From the NCBI GenBank assembly GCA_964508765.1, contig CAZDVD010000003.1:62001-126000 (forward strand): a stretch of DNA of 64,000 nt, in the 5' to 3' direction. Position 1 is the first letter of the stretch. The number at the start of each line of letters is the position of its first letter. Shown here one piece after another: positions 34,686 through 43,871 of this stretch. The position numbers were made by a program, and so were the translations under genes. The DNA comes from JABMPR01 sp964508765 (GTDB lineage: Bacteria > Fidelibacterota > UBA8477 > JABMPR01). The notes under the pieces were generated by a model. That model saw nothing but the letters and a program-made list of their open reading frames with translations, had not been told where the DNA came from and did no database searches.

Positions 34686-36392
34686 TTAGTCCTGCAGGTT
34701 ATTCAATTCTTGTTGTACAAATTCAACCAGCTCCTTTAGGGTATCAGCTGAAAAATCAAACTTGATGCCCATCGCTTCCCATACCTCTGGTAATGGCTTG
34801 GAGCTTCCGAGACTCAGGCCTTTGATATATCCCTTTAGAGCCGCTTCAGGATCTTCTTTGTACAGGCGATAGACCTGAAGTGCACCAAGTTGGGCAATGC
34901 CATATTCAACATAATAGAAAGGCATTCCGAAGATGTGGAGCTGACGCTGCCAGCCATTCTTTCTGTAATGATCGTATCCATCCCAGTTCATCAATCCAGA
35001 TGTAAAGCGACCATTGAGTTCATCAAAATAGGCATCGCGCTCTTCAACAGTGTGGTCAGGATTCAAATAGACCCAATGCTGGAAAGCATCTACAGTGGCG
35101 CACCATGGGAAGAAGGAAATAATGCCTTCGAGGTGTTCGCGACGCGCTCTGATATGATCCTTAGGATCATAAAATTTATTCCATCGTTCCGCGGTAAATA
35201 ACTCCATACTCATAGAAGCGGTTTCGGCCATTTCAGAAGGTGTATCACGGTAGTGAATCATGGGCTCGTCATTGGTGAGGAAAGTGTGCATGGCGTGTCC
35301 GCCTTCATGGCACATGGTAACCACATCACGATGGGTTCCAGCTGCGTTCATAAAAATGAAAGGCATACCTGTGGTTTCAAGACCATAGTTGTAGCCGCCA
35401 GGGGCTTTGCCTTTCCGCGATTCTAGATCGAATAGGTCAGCTGCTTTCATGGCTTTCAGATTTTTACCAAATTGTGGATGAATCTCACTGAAAATGTTCA
35501 TGGCATGTTCAAGTAACTCAGCACCTGTTTTGAATGGTTTCAAGGCTTCCTGACCTTCAGGTTCACCAGCTCCATCCCAGGGGCGATAATCATCTGCTTT
35601 TAGACCCAGCTTATCACGGTGAGATTCACCAATTTTTTTAGCAAGAGGAACGATATGTTCTTCAATGGCATTCTGGAAGTTGACGGCGTCTTGAGGGGTA
35701 TAATCAAAGCGTTGGTGCTGATCATGGCTAAAATCTCGGTAGTTATCATACCCGGCATTTTTGGCGGTCTCGACACGCAGCTTCAGCATGTCATTATATA
35801 TCCGGTCAGCTTCATCTTTAATGGAGTAGCGTTTTTCGCTGATAGCTAACCAGGCTTCTTTACGTTTAGTTCTATCAGAAGACTGTAGTCTCACAGAAGC
35901 CTTGGGCATGGGCATTTCTTCACCATCCAATGTGACGGTGAGTCCACCGGTGAGTTGATCGTACTGGGTGCTCAGCTTGGAGATTTCTGCTGATAATTCA
36001 ACATTTTCTTCCCGGAATAATTCAAGTTCACGTCTAAGCTTTTTCTTCAGTTGGCCAAAACGATCATCTGGTAAATTAGAGAATGCGGGATGGTTGACGA
36101 TCATTTTCTCAACAACATTGGCAGCTTTTTCCAATTCTGGGGAAATTTTTGTGGCAAATAATTCGTGACGATCCAGATATTCCTGATTTGTGGTTTCACG
36201 AGACATATTGATATATGACCAGGCATTCTGCTCATGAAAAACACTCAGAGTTTCACTGTAGTGCAGGATTAATTGCGCCAAATCTTCGCTATTGCTGATC
36301 TGACTATTGGTCAGAGATTCAAAATAAGGTTTCAAATCTTCCCATGAGTTTATAGTTAAATCGATTGGGATAAAGTTGGTTGGTTGGTACAT
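34686..36392 (-). CDS. M3-family oligoendopeptidase
   Basis: The product is about 568 residues. I start it at the ATG at 36392 because GAGGAG (36399-36404, read on the minus strand) is a perfect ribosome-binding site; the frame runs on to 36476 without support. The zinc motif is MCHEGGHAMHTF (HEXXH) with the downstream EMAETASMSMELF glutamate, as in PepF-type oligoendopeptidases. It hydrolyses medium-length peptides in the cytosol and complements the M20 and M1 enzymes. Confidence 0.9.
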   Translation of the reverse strand: MYQPTNFIPIDLTINSWEDLKPYFESLTNSQISNSEDLAQLILHYSETLSVFHEQNAWSYINMSRETTNQEYLDRHELFATKISPELEKAANVVEKMIVNHPAFSNLPDDRFGQLKKKLRRELELFREENVELSAEISKLSTQYDQLTGGLTVTLDGEEMPMPKASVRLQSSDRTKRKEAWLAISEKRYSIKDEADRIYNDMLKLRVETAKNAGYDNYRDFSHDQHQRFDYTPQDAVNFQNAIEEHIVPLAKKIGESHRDKLGLKADDYRPWDGAGEPEGQEALKPFKTGAELLEHAMNIFSEIHPQFGKNLKAMKAADLFDLESRKGKAPGGYNYGLETTGMPFIFMNAAGTHRDVVTMCHEGGHAMHTFLTNDEPMIHYRDTPSEMAETASMSMELFTAERWNKFYDPKDHIRARREHLEGIISFFPWCATVDAFQHWVYLNPDHTVEERDAYFDELNGRFTSGLMNWDGYDHYRKNGWQRQLHIFGMPFYYVEYGIAQLGALQVYRLYKEDPEAALKGYIKGLSLGSSKPLPEVWEAMGIKFDFSADTLKELVEFVQQELNNLQD

Positions 36393-36569
36393 ATCTAGCT
36401 CCTCATTGTAAAAACGTTCAAACTGTGGCCATGTTACACGAGTCCCTTTCTGAAACAAGGGCATTTTCTGTGCCAAGGAGATGAGTCAATTCCTCACTTT
36501 GGTGAACGTAATTATTGGTTAACATGCTGGCGACGGGGGTCTGGTCGAACATTAGAAGGGTTTGCACGC

Positions 36570-37613
36570 ATGGAAAAAACCGGGAAAAAGCTCAGTTTCC
36601 TCGATCGATATCTCACACTTTGGATACTTCTGTTTATGGCGGCTGGTGTCCTGGCTGGATATGCGATGCCAGGTATAAGCGAGTTCTGGAATAGTATGCA
36701 GTCTGGTACCACCAATATTCCCATCGCCATTGGTTTGATTGTCATGATGTATCCACCGCTGGCCAAGGTTCGCTACGAACGTCTTGGCAGTCTTTTTAGA
36801 GATGTGCCGGTTCTGAGCTTTTCATTGATTCTAAACTGGGTCATCGGACCACTGCTTATGTTCCTGTTGGCCATCGTATTCCTCCAGGGATATCCCCACT
36901 ATATGACAGGCCTGATTCTCATTGGGCTGGCTCGTTGTATTGCCATGGTTATTGTCTGGAGCGATCTGGCAGGAGGGGATCGAGAGTATACGGCAGGTCT
37001 CGTGGCTCTCAACTCAATATTTCAGATTCTTTTCTTCTCACTATTTGCGTACCTGTATCTCACTGTCTTTCCAGCCTGGTTCGGATTCGAGCTTGAAGCA
37101 GCCAGTATTTCCATGCTGGAGATTGCGAAAAGTGTAGGGATCTATCTGGGGATCCCCTTTTTTGCAGGCTTGATGTCCCGCCTGATTCTCATGCGAATGA
37201 AAGGGGAGGAATGGTACAATAAAATATTTATCAAAACAATCAGTCCAATCACTCTGGTAGCATTGCTATTTACCATCTTTGTGATGTTTTCCTTGAAAGG
37301 TGAGCTCATTGTTGAAATTCCCCTTGATGTATTGAGAATTGCACTGCCTCTGGTCATTTACTTCTTGATCATGTTTTTTCTGTCTTTTTATCTCGGCAGA
37401 AGAATCAGTGACTCATATGAGAAGGTGACTTCCCTGGCGTTCACCGCAGCCAGTAACAATTTTGAATTGGCTATTGCAGTTGCTGTAGCAGTGTTTGGAA
37501 TCAATTCAGGGGAGGCTTTTGCAGCAGTCATTGGACCACTGGTTGAGGTCCCAGTCCTCATCGCCCTGGTGAATGTGTCGCTACGTTTCAAGTCTTCGTT
37601 TGAAACGACCTAA
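36570..37613 (+). CDS. ACR3-family arsenite efflux permease
   Basis: The 347-residue protein has about ten membrane segments and the ACR3 block LIGLARCIAMVIVWSDLAGGD, which holds the conserved Cys essential in characterised ACR3, and AASNNFELAIAVAVAVFG. It exports arsenite by the proton motive force. No arsR or arsC stands next to it, and the ArsC-like protein at 55611 is far away and probably unrelated. Arsenite is assumed from family membership. Confidence 0.88.
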   Translation: MEKTGKKLSFLDRYLTLWILLFMAAGVLAGYAMPGISEFWNSMQSGTTNIPIAIGLIVMMYPPLAKVRYERLGSLFRDVPVLSFSLILNWVIGPLLMFLLAIVFLQGYPHYMTGLILIGLARCIAMVIVWSDLAGGDREYTAGLVALNSIFQILFFSLFAYLYLTVFPAWFGFELEAASISMLEIAKSVGIYLGIPFFAGLMSRLILMRMKGEEWYNKIFIKTISPITLVALLFTIFVMFSLKGELIVEIPLDVLRIALPLVIYFLIMFFLSFYLGRRISDSYEKVTSLAFTAASNNFELAIAVAVAVFGINSGEAFAAVIGPLVEVPVLIALVNVSLRFKSSFETT

Positions 37614-37634
37614 ATTGATATTGAAAGGAATTCC

Positions 37635-38477
37635 ATGCAGATAGGAACCTATAAATTGACATCTCTGGTTACATCCACTTTTGCCCTGGATGGGGGAGCC
37701 ATGTTTGGTGTTGTGCCCAAGACACTTTGGTCAAAACAGGTTGAAGTAGATGATTTAAACCGCATTGATATGGTGACGCGAACCCTGCTATTAGAGTCCA
37801 AGGATAGAAAAATTCTTATTGATACAGGCAATGGCGATAAATGGAAACCTCGCCACAAAGAAATCTTCAAGATTGAATTGGATTCCTATATTCTGCCCCA
37901 GAGTCTGGCAACCCGAGGTATCAGTGTCGACGACATTACGGATGTTATTTGCACCCATTTGCATTTCGATCATGTTGGTGGGAATACCAGAATCGAGAAT
38001 GGTAAAGTGGTTCCTGTTTTCCCCAATGCTACGTATTGGGTTCAATCAGAAAACTGGAAACTGGCCAATAGTCCCTCAGAAAAAGACCGAGCCAGTTATC
38101 TCACTGAAAACTGGGCTGTTTTGGCTGAGAACGGCATGCTGCAAATTTTAAATTCAGAGCGTGAACTGTTTGATGATATCAAGTTGGAAATCGTACATGG
38201 CCATACGCTTGGTCAGCAGTTGCCTGTCATTTCTGATGGGACCTCAACTCTCATGTATGGCGCTGATCTCTTCCCCATGAAAGCGCATATTCCCATACCG
38301 TGGGTTATGGCTTATGACAATGAGCCCATGCGCAGCATTGCCGAGAAAAAACGAATCTTGCCCGATCTGCTGGATAGGGATGCCATGATATTCTTTGAGC
38401 ATGATCCTCACACCATCGCCTGTAAGCTTACCTCAACTGAAAAGGGGATCTTTGGCGGTGAGGATATCACGATTTAA
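37635..38477 (+). CDS. metallo-beta-lactamase fold hydrolase
   Basis: The 280-residue protein has the metal-binding motif THLHFDHVGG, the downstream His in VHGHTLGQQ, the Asp in YGADLFP and the last His in FFEHDPH. It is of the quorum-quenching lactonase/glyoxalase-like MBL type; the substrate is unknown. An AAAGGAA ribosome-binding site precedes the ATG, 22 bases after the ACR3 stop. Confidence 0.82.
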   Translation: MQIGTYKLTSLVTSTFALDGGAMFGVVPKTLWSKQVEVDDLNRIDMVTRTLLLESKDRKILIDTGNGDKWKPRHKEIFKIELDSYILPQSLATRGISVDDITDVICTHLHFDHVGGNTRIENGKVVPVFPNATYWVQSENWKLANSPSEKDRASYLTENWAVLAENGMLQILNSERELFDDIKLEIVHGHTLGQQLPVISDGTSTLMYGADLFPMKAHIPIPWVMAYDNEPMRSIAEKKRILPDLLDRDAMIFFEHDPHTIACKLTSTEKGIFGGEDITI

Positions 38478-38487
38478 GTAATCCATT

Positions 38488-39435
38488 ATGTTAAAGTATA
38501 CTGATCTTCAGCAATTCGGTTCTGAGCTTGGAATCCATAAAATCGGGGTGGCTGCTGTTCAAAGTATTGAATCTGACAGGCTGAATGAGTGGCTGAACCG
38601 TGGCTATCAGGCTGAGATGTCTTACCTGGAGCGGAATCTGGAGAAGCGTTTGGATCCCAGTGTACTGCTGTCAGGAGCGAAATCTGTCATTTCTATTTTT
38701 GTGAATTATCACCAGGATGAAAAGTTGCCTGATCTGGATGGGGTTATTTCCAAATATGCCAGGAGTGTAGACTACCATACCGTCCTCAAGGATATGCTCC
38801 ATGAATTGGCTAATCAGCTTCATGCAGATCAAGTTGAGGGATTAAGTCGCAAGGAGAAAGCTCGACTATTTCGAGTGTTTGTCGATTCTGCACCTGTCAT
38901 GGAGAAAAATTGGGCTATAGCAGCTGGTATTGGGTGGCAGGGGAAACATAGCAATATTATCACCCGCGAGTATGGCAGCTGGGGTTTCTTGGGTGAAATT
39001 ATCACTACTGAGGAATTCGATCAATATAATCTGGAGGTTCCTGACTTATGTGGGACTTGTACTGCTTGTATTGATGCCTGTCCCACTCAAGCCATCACTG
39101 AGCCCTATGTTGTGGATGGTTCAAAATGTATATCCTACGCCACCATAGAGCTTGATGCTGAAACACCCATTCCTGATGAATTAAAGTCAAATATGGGTGA
39201 TTGGATATTTGGCTGCGATATTTGCCAGGATGTCTGTCCCTGGAATCGCTTTGCGAAACCATCTCAAGTTCAGGCATTGTTGCCTATTGAAGCATTAAAG
39301 CAAGGTGGTGTTCCTGATTTTGGAGAGATGGACGGGGATACGTTTAAAGAAATATTTGCATCGACCCCCCTGGACCGTCCTGGCCTGAAGGGTCTACAGC
39401 GAAATCAAGCTGTTAGGCATCCATCGAAGAAATAA
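38488..39435 (+). CDS. queG: epoxyqueuosine reductase QueG
   Basis: The 315-residue protein has the corrinoid-binding N-terminal domain and two [4Fe-4S] motifs: CGTCTACIDACPTQAI and CDICQDVCPWN. It carries out the last step of queuosine synthesis in tRNA, reducing epoxyqueuosine with cobalamin as cofactor. The ATG lies ten bases after the MBL gene stop. No other que gene is in the window. At 315 residues it is somewhat shorter than typical QueG, which often has a C-terminal HEAT-like extension. Confidence 0.9.
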   Translation: MLKYTDLQQFGSELGIHKIGVAAVQSIESDRLNEWLNRGYQAEMSYLERNLEKRLDPSVLLSGAKSVISIFVNYHQDEKLPDLDGVISKYARSVDYHTVLKDMLHELANQLHADQVEGLSRKEKARLFRVFVDSAPVMEKNWAIAAGIGWQGKHSNIITREYGSWGFLGEIITTEEFDQYNLEVPDLCGTCTACIDACPTQAITEPYVVDGSKCISYATIELDAETPIPDELKSNMGDWIFGCDICQDVCPWNRFAKPSQVQALLPIEALKQGGVPDFGEMDGDTFKEIFASTPLDRPGLKGLQRNQAVRHPSKK

Positions 39436-39799
39436 GCTCAACCTTCCAGTTTTCATCAACCCACAACATGAGAATATTCATTTCAAGATTCCAGGTTGCC
39501 ATAATTTTGGCTGCCTGCGTGAGCTGTTCCATGTGCTTCTCTTTGGAAACAGGATTTCCAGCACAGTCGTGATGAGCTACCAGGGCGAGTTGTTTGGATT
39601 TGTGTTTATCTCGAGATACTAATATTCTTTTCAGAATGAGACGTGATGCTGTGGCTGTTGAAGCCATAATCTTGTCTGGACCTGCTTCGGTGATAACGTC
39701 AATATAGGTAGCGCCAGTGTATGCTTTCATCCACGCATTAACTGTGTCTTGAACGCGACCATCCATACAATTAATTACAGCAGCAAACTTGGGTTTCAT
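39413..39799 (-). CDS. small beta-carbonic-anhydrase-like protein
   Basis: The 128-residue protein shows the beta-carbonic anhydrase motifs in short form: an N-terminal INCMDGRVQD (Cys, Asp, Arg dyad) and ALVAHHDCAGNPV (His and Cys zinc ligands). True enzymes are about 180-220 residues, so this may be a minimal or regulatory variant. The 3' end overlaps queG by 23 bases, tail to tail. Activity is inferred from the ligands only. Confidence 0.65.
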   Translation of the reverse strand: MKPKFAAVINCMDGRVQDTVNAWMKAYTGATYIDVITEAGPDKIMASTATASRLILKRILVSRDKHKSKQLALVAHHDCAGNPVSKEKHMEQLTQAAKIMATWNLEMNILMLWVDENWKVELISSMDA

Positions 39800-39810
39800 G
39801 TGGACTTTCC

Positions 39811-40968
39811 TTAATCTGAAGTTGGATCCAGGCCAGTGGACAGCCTGCTTTTTAAATCTATGATACGAGCATATGATTCGTGAATACGCTGAGGGTCGAT
39901 TTGTCCATCTGCGATGGCTTGAAGCACGATATCTTTAATTTTCGAGGGAAGATTCTTATCTAGATCCAGGGGATCAGAGAACTGTAGGATATCACAGCCG
40001 GCATTGATGGCGGCGATGACAATCTCTTCCAAATCAAAGCGTTTGATAATTGCGCCCATTTGTAGATCGTCAGTAATCACCACACCTGAAAAACCTATTT
40101 CATCTCTCAGGATCACCTGAATATGCGCGTTAGAAATGGAAGCTGGATATTTTGAATCAACATTTCTATCCATGAGATGCCCAGCCATGATCATGTCGAC
40201 TCGAGCGGAGTCAACCAGGCGCTTAAAGGGCACTTGTTCTGAAGATCGCCAAGTACTGCTGATATCGGTGATACCGTTATGTGAATCCTCTCTCGAACTT
40301 CCATGGCCAGGATAATGCTTTATGGTGGTCAATACACCAGCGTCGTTATGGGCTCGAATAAACGCTTCGCTATAGTCAAATACCACCCCAGGGTTTCTCG
40401 AGAAACTTCGGTTGAGTTGACCAATGGCTGGCGAAATTCGATTGATGTTTACATCCACTACTGGAGCCAGGTTCACATTTAGTCCGGTTTGATGAATCTG
40501 GTCTGCCATACGAGAGTAGAGATCGTAGGATTCTCCAATACTCAGTTTTGCACCCACATGGGCGGCTGACGGAAATTCTTCAAAGCCCTGACTCTTACGG
40601 AGCCTTCTTACCTGTCCACCTTCTTCATCGACGGCTAAAAGGAGTGGCTGTTCAACCTCAAGTGCTTTGAGGCTTTTTACAAATATGCGAAATTGCCTAC
40701 TATTTTTGATATTGTGTTTAAAAAAGATAATTCCACCAATATCACCTCTGAGAATTTGTGTTCGTGTCAGCTCCGTGGCTTGAGCATTCAGGTGAGTCCC
40801 ACGGATTCCGACCATAATCATTTGGCCAATTTTTCGCTCAATAGATACTTGATCAAGGGAATCAAGGAGAGCCTGTGTCTGGCCACTGGCTGTGAAGCTA
40901 AAAAGACACACTAATACAAAATAGACAACTGTCTTTGAAAGGTGATTGAATGTGCTGTGTTGAATCAT
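39811..40968 (-). CDS. glycoside hydrolase family 3, NagZ-like beta-N-acetylhexosaminidase
   Basis: The 385-residue protein has a signal peptide (VYFVLVCLFSFTASGQ) and a GH3 N-terminal catalytic barrel. The NagZ motif KHYPGHGSSREDSHNG holds the His/Asp dyad typical of these hydrolases, and VITDDLQMGAI holds the nucleophile Asp. It should release N-acetylglucosamine from peptidoglycan fragments. With a signal peptide it acts in the periplasm, unlike cytosolic NagZ of enterobacteria. Confidence 0.88.
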   Translation of the reverse strand: MIQHSTFNHLSKTVVYFVLVCLFSFTASGQTQALLDSLDQVSIERKIGQMIMVGIRGTHLNAQATELTRTQILRGDIGGIIFFKHNIKNSRQFRIFVKSLKALEVEQPLLLAVDEEGGQVRRLRKSQGFEEFPSAAHVGAKLSIGESYDLYSRMADQIHQTGLNVNLAPVVDVNINRISPAIGQLNRSFSRNPGVVFDYSEAFIRAHNDAGVLTTIKHYPGHGSSREDSHNGITDISSTWRSSEQVPFKRLVDSARVDMIMAGHLMDRNVDSKYPASISNAHIQVILRDEIGFSGVVITDDLQMGAIIKRFDLEEIVIAAINAGCDILQFSDPLDLDKNLPSKIKDIVLQAIADGQIDPQRIHESYARIIDLKSRLSTGLDPTSD

Positions 40969-41093
40969 AGAGCCATGAAGCTAGACGAGTTTATGAAAAC
41001 TATCAAGTATTTGCAGACTGAGTCGGATATTAATTATGGTTCAAATCAGTCTGCCAATCCGGCCATCCTACCCAACAGCCAATGAGAATACAG

Positions 41094-41156
41094 GCCATTA
41101 TGGCATGAGTATGTCAAAAGCGAGATCGCTAAATTGTATAAATGCGCCATTATGGC
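41094..41156. promoter_or_regulatory. two phased GCCATTATGGC palindromes upstream of hsp20
   Basis: GCCATTATGGC (an 11-base palindrome with central T) occurs at 41094-41104 and again at 41146-41156. Their starts are 52 bases apart, about five helical turns, so both face the same side of the DNA. They lie about 90-150 bases before the hsp20 start. They are candidate operator sites for an unknown regulator. Confidence 0.45.
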
Positions 41157-41246
41157 TTAAGAATGCATGTGGCACGGGATTCGAATATAGTAAGGCTGTG
41201 TTTGAGTGATTGACAAAAGAATTAAACAATAAAAGGAGATAACACC

Positions 41247-41678
41247 ATGACACTCGTAAAAGCAGCCCGCCCAAGAATCAATAGAAGTTTTGACAACATG
41301 TTGAACAGCTTTTTTGAAGATATGAATTTTGACACTCAGAGAAGCAGCCTGTGGCGTCCAGCGATGGATGCTGTGGAGGATGAAAAGAACTTCGAATTGT
41401 CCTTCTCACTACCTGGTTTTGAAAAGGATGATATCACTGTCTCAGTGAAAAATAACACGCTCAACCTCAAAGCAACAAAGGCAGAGGTCAAGGAGGATGA
41501 AGGTCCGAAGTACCTAACGCGTGAGATCGCTCAAGGAAGTTATGAACGAAATATAGAACTTCCGGAGAATGTGAACACAGATAAGACCGCTGCCGAATAC
41601 AAGAACGGCATTCTAACCTTGAGCATACCTAAGACCAAGGAAGCTCTTCCCAAGGAGATTGCAGTCACAATCAAATAA
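41247..41678 (+). CDS. small heat-shock protein, Hsp20/alpha-crystallin family
   Basis: The 143-residue chaperone has a short N-terminal arm and the alpha-crystallin domain (PAMDAVEDEKNFELSFSLPGF, then ISVxxxxL-type NNTLNLKAT and AEYKNGILTLSIPK). It holds unfolding proteins in soluble complexes. A strong AAAAGGAG ribosome-binding site precedes the ATG. It stands alone and is followed by a strong terminator. Confidence 0.93.
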   Translation: MTLVKAARPRINRSFDNMLNSFFEDMNFDTQRSSLWRPAMDAVEDEKNFELSFSLPGFEKDDITVSVKNNTLNLKATKAEVKEDEGPKYLTREIAQGSYERNIELPENVNTDKTAAEYKNGILTLSIPKTKEALPKEIAVTIK

Positions 41679-41725
41679 ACCATGTGAATTCGAGCCTTGC
41701 GAATTCACGACGAAGGTCAAACCAC

Positions 41726-41757
41726 AAAAAAAGGGCTCAGAAACGAGCCCTTTTTTT
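41726..41757. terminator. bidirectional rho-independent terminator
   Basis: GGGCTC and GAGCCC pair around AGAAAC, with A- and T-runs on both sides. It separates the convergent hsp20 and acs genes and should stop both. Confidence 0.88.
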
Positions 41758-41771
41758 GTATAAGTTAAGTC

Positions 41772-43712
41772 TTATTTGCGTTCGGCAACCAGACTATCCA
41801 CAACAGATGGATCAGCCAGTGTGGAAATATCACCCAGACTATCGAGTTCATTCTCGGCAATCTTACGTAGAATTCTACGCATGATTTTACCAGAACGCGT
41901 CTTGGGCAACGCTGGTGTAAACTGAACCTTATCTGGTTTTGCGTGAGGTCCGATTTCCTTTTTAACAGAAGCAGCGATGCCGGCCAGAATTTCGTCTGAA
42001 CCTTCAACGCCAGCCATGAGAGTGACATAGGCATAAATACCCTGTCCCTTAATGTCATGCGGGTATCCAACCACAGCTGCTTCGGCAACACCATTTGCTT
42101 TACCAATGGCGCCTTCAACTTCTGCCGTTCCGATTCTATGTCCGGAAATGTTCAATACATCATCAACACGACCCGTAATCCAGTAGTCACCATCAATATC
42201 ACGACGGGCACCATCACCACTAAAGTAGTAACCGGGGTACATTGAAAAATAAGCGAGTTTGAAGCGCTCATGATCACCATAAAGGGTTCTCATCATACCT
42301 GGCCAGGCAGCTTTCATAGCCAACAAACCAGACTTGTCGTTGCCTTCAATTTCTTTACCGTTTTCAGTAAGAAGTACTGGTTGAACACCAAAGAAAGGAA
42401 TGGTTGCACTACCTGGTTTCAAAGGAGTAATACCTGGGAGAGGTGTAATAAGAATTCCACCTGTCTCTGTTTGCCACCAGGTATCTACGATAGGACATTT
42501 ATCCTTGCCAACAATGCTATAGTACCAGTTCCATTCAGGAGACTTAATGGTTTCACCCACAGTACCCAGCAAGCGGAGCGAAGAAAGATCACGGCTCTCG
42601 ACCCACTCATTTCCTTCACGCATCAATGCACGGAGGGCAGTTGGAGCTGTATAAAAAAGATTAACTTTATGTTTATCAACCACATCCCAGAAACGACCAA
42701 AATCTGGATAATTTGGAACACCTTCAAACATCACGGTAATGGCGCGGTTGGCCAATGGACCATATACAATGTAGGAGTGACCTGTTACCCAACCTATATC
42801 AGCGGTACACCAGTAAACATCATCCTCATGATAATCAAAAACCAATTCATGGGTCAATGCTGCATATACCAGATATCCACCTGTTGTGTGGAGTACACCC
42901 TTTGGTTTGCCGGTTGAACCTGAGGTATAAAGAATAAACAATGGATCTTCAGCATCCATTTCTTCAGGTGCACATACAGCATCAGCTTTAGCCATACCTT
43001 CGTGCCACCAGATATCTCTAGGGCTGTCCATCTTGATTTCTGCACCCGTTCTTTTGACCACAACGCAGGTCTCGATGGAAGGGGTTTCGGTGAGTGCTTT
43101 ATCAGCATTGGATTTCATTGGAATATCAAGTTTGGTACCGCGTACACCAGTATCCTGAGTGATAAGTACCTTACATTCTGAATCATTGATACGATCACGC
43201 AGAGATTCAGGACTGAAAGCACCAAAAACGATTGAATGGATGGCACCAATCCGTGAACAGGCCAGCATGGCAACAGATAATTCAGGAATCATCTGCATGT
43301 AGATACAAACACGGTCGCCTTTAACAACACCGTGATCCTTCAGGACATTAGCAAATTTTTGTACATCACCGAGAAGTTCAGTATAGGTAAAAGTTTTGTC
43401 TTCACTGGGGTTATTGCCTTCCCAGATCAGTGCAGTTCTATCACCGTAGCCATCTTCAACATGGCGATCGAGACAGTTATAGCTCACATTGAGCTTACCG
43501 CCTTCAAACCATTTGATATCAGCAGTGGTAAAATCATAATTAGCGACAGTGTCCCACTTTTTAAACCATGTTAAACGTTCTGCTTGCTCAGCCCAGAACC
43601 CATCCTCGTCATTGACGGAACGGTCGTACATTTCCTGATATTGTTCCATTGACTTGATGTGTGCATTGGCTGTGAATTCAGCAGCAGGATTAAATTTCTT
43701 TACCTCGCTCAT
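41772..43712 (-). CDS. acsA: acetyl-coenzyme A synthetase
   Basis: The 646-residue enzyme has the AMP-binding motif LYTSGSTGKPKGVLH, the DTWWQTETGG motif, the SGHRIGTAEVE hinge region and the C-terminal KTRSGKIMRRILRK, with the catalytic and acetylatable Lys. It activates acetate with ATP and CoA through acetyl-AMP. It is a single gene with a GGGAG ribosome-binding site, between the terminator and a 160-base gap. Confidence 0.94.
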   Translation of the reverse strand: MSEVKKFNPAAEFTANAHIKSMEQYQEMYDRSVNDEDGFWAEQAERLTWFKKWDTVANYDFTTADIKWFEGGKLNVSYNCLDRHVEDGYGDRTALIWEGNNPSEDKTFTYTELLGDVQKFANVLKDHGVVKGDRVCIYMQMIPELSVAMLACSRIGAIHSIVFGAFSPESLRDRINDSECKVLITQDTGVRGTKLDIPMKSNADKALTETPSIETCVVVKRTGAEIKMDSPRDIWWHEGMAKADAVCAPEEMDAEDPLFILYTSGSTGKPKGVLHTTGGYLVYAALTHELVFDYHEDDVYWCTADIGWVTGHSYIVYGPLANRAITVMFEGVPNYPDFGRFWDVVDKHKVNLFYTAPTALRALMREGNEWVESRDLSSLRLLGTVGETIKSPEWNWYYSIVGKDKCPIVDTWWQTETGGILITPLPGITPLKPGSATIPFFGVQPVLLTENGKEIEGNDKSGLLAMKAAWPGMMRTLYGDHERFKLAYFSMYPGYYFSGDGARRDIDGDYWITGRVDDVLNISGHRIGTAEVEGAIGKANGVAEAAVVGYPHDIKGQGIYAYVTLMAGVEGSDEILAGIAASVKKEIGPHAKPDKVQFTPALPKTRSGKIMRRILRKIAENELDSLGDISTLADPSVVDSLVAERK

Positions 43713-43871
43713 TTCGGCTCCCTTATAATCGTTATTTTTCCAAGATAATATTAGACGTCTTTATGCATCTGCAAACAATGCGCCAAAAGTTTCAATACCA
43801 ACTCATGATGGCATTAATATTTATTATTGCACAATTAAAAAAATCAGAGCCAGGTAAGGATAAAGTAACTC

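Noticed and set aside
36570..37613. Arsenic resistance operon
   Set aside because: ACR3 stands without arsR or arsC; the ArsC/Spx-like protein at 55611 is distant and lacks a clear arsenate-reductase pattern.
41210..41246. TTGACA before hsp20 as a -35 box
   Set aside because: A -10 element at normal spacing would fall on the ribosome-binding site.
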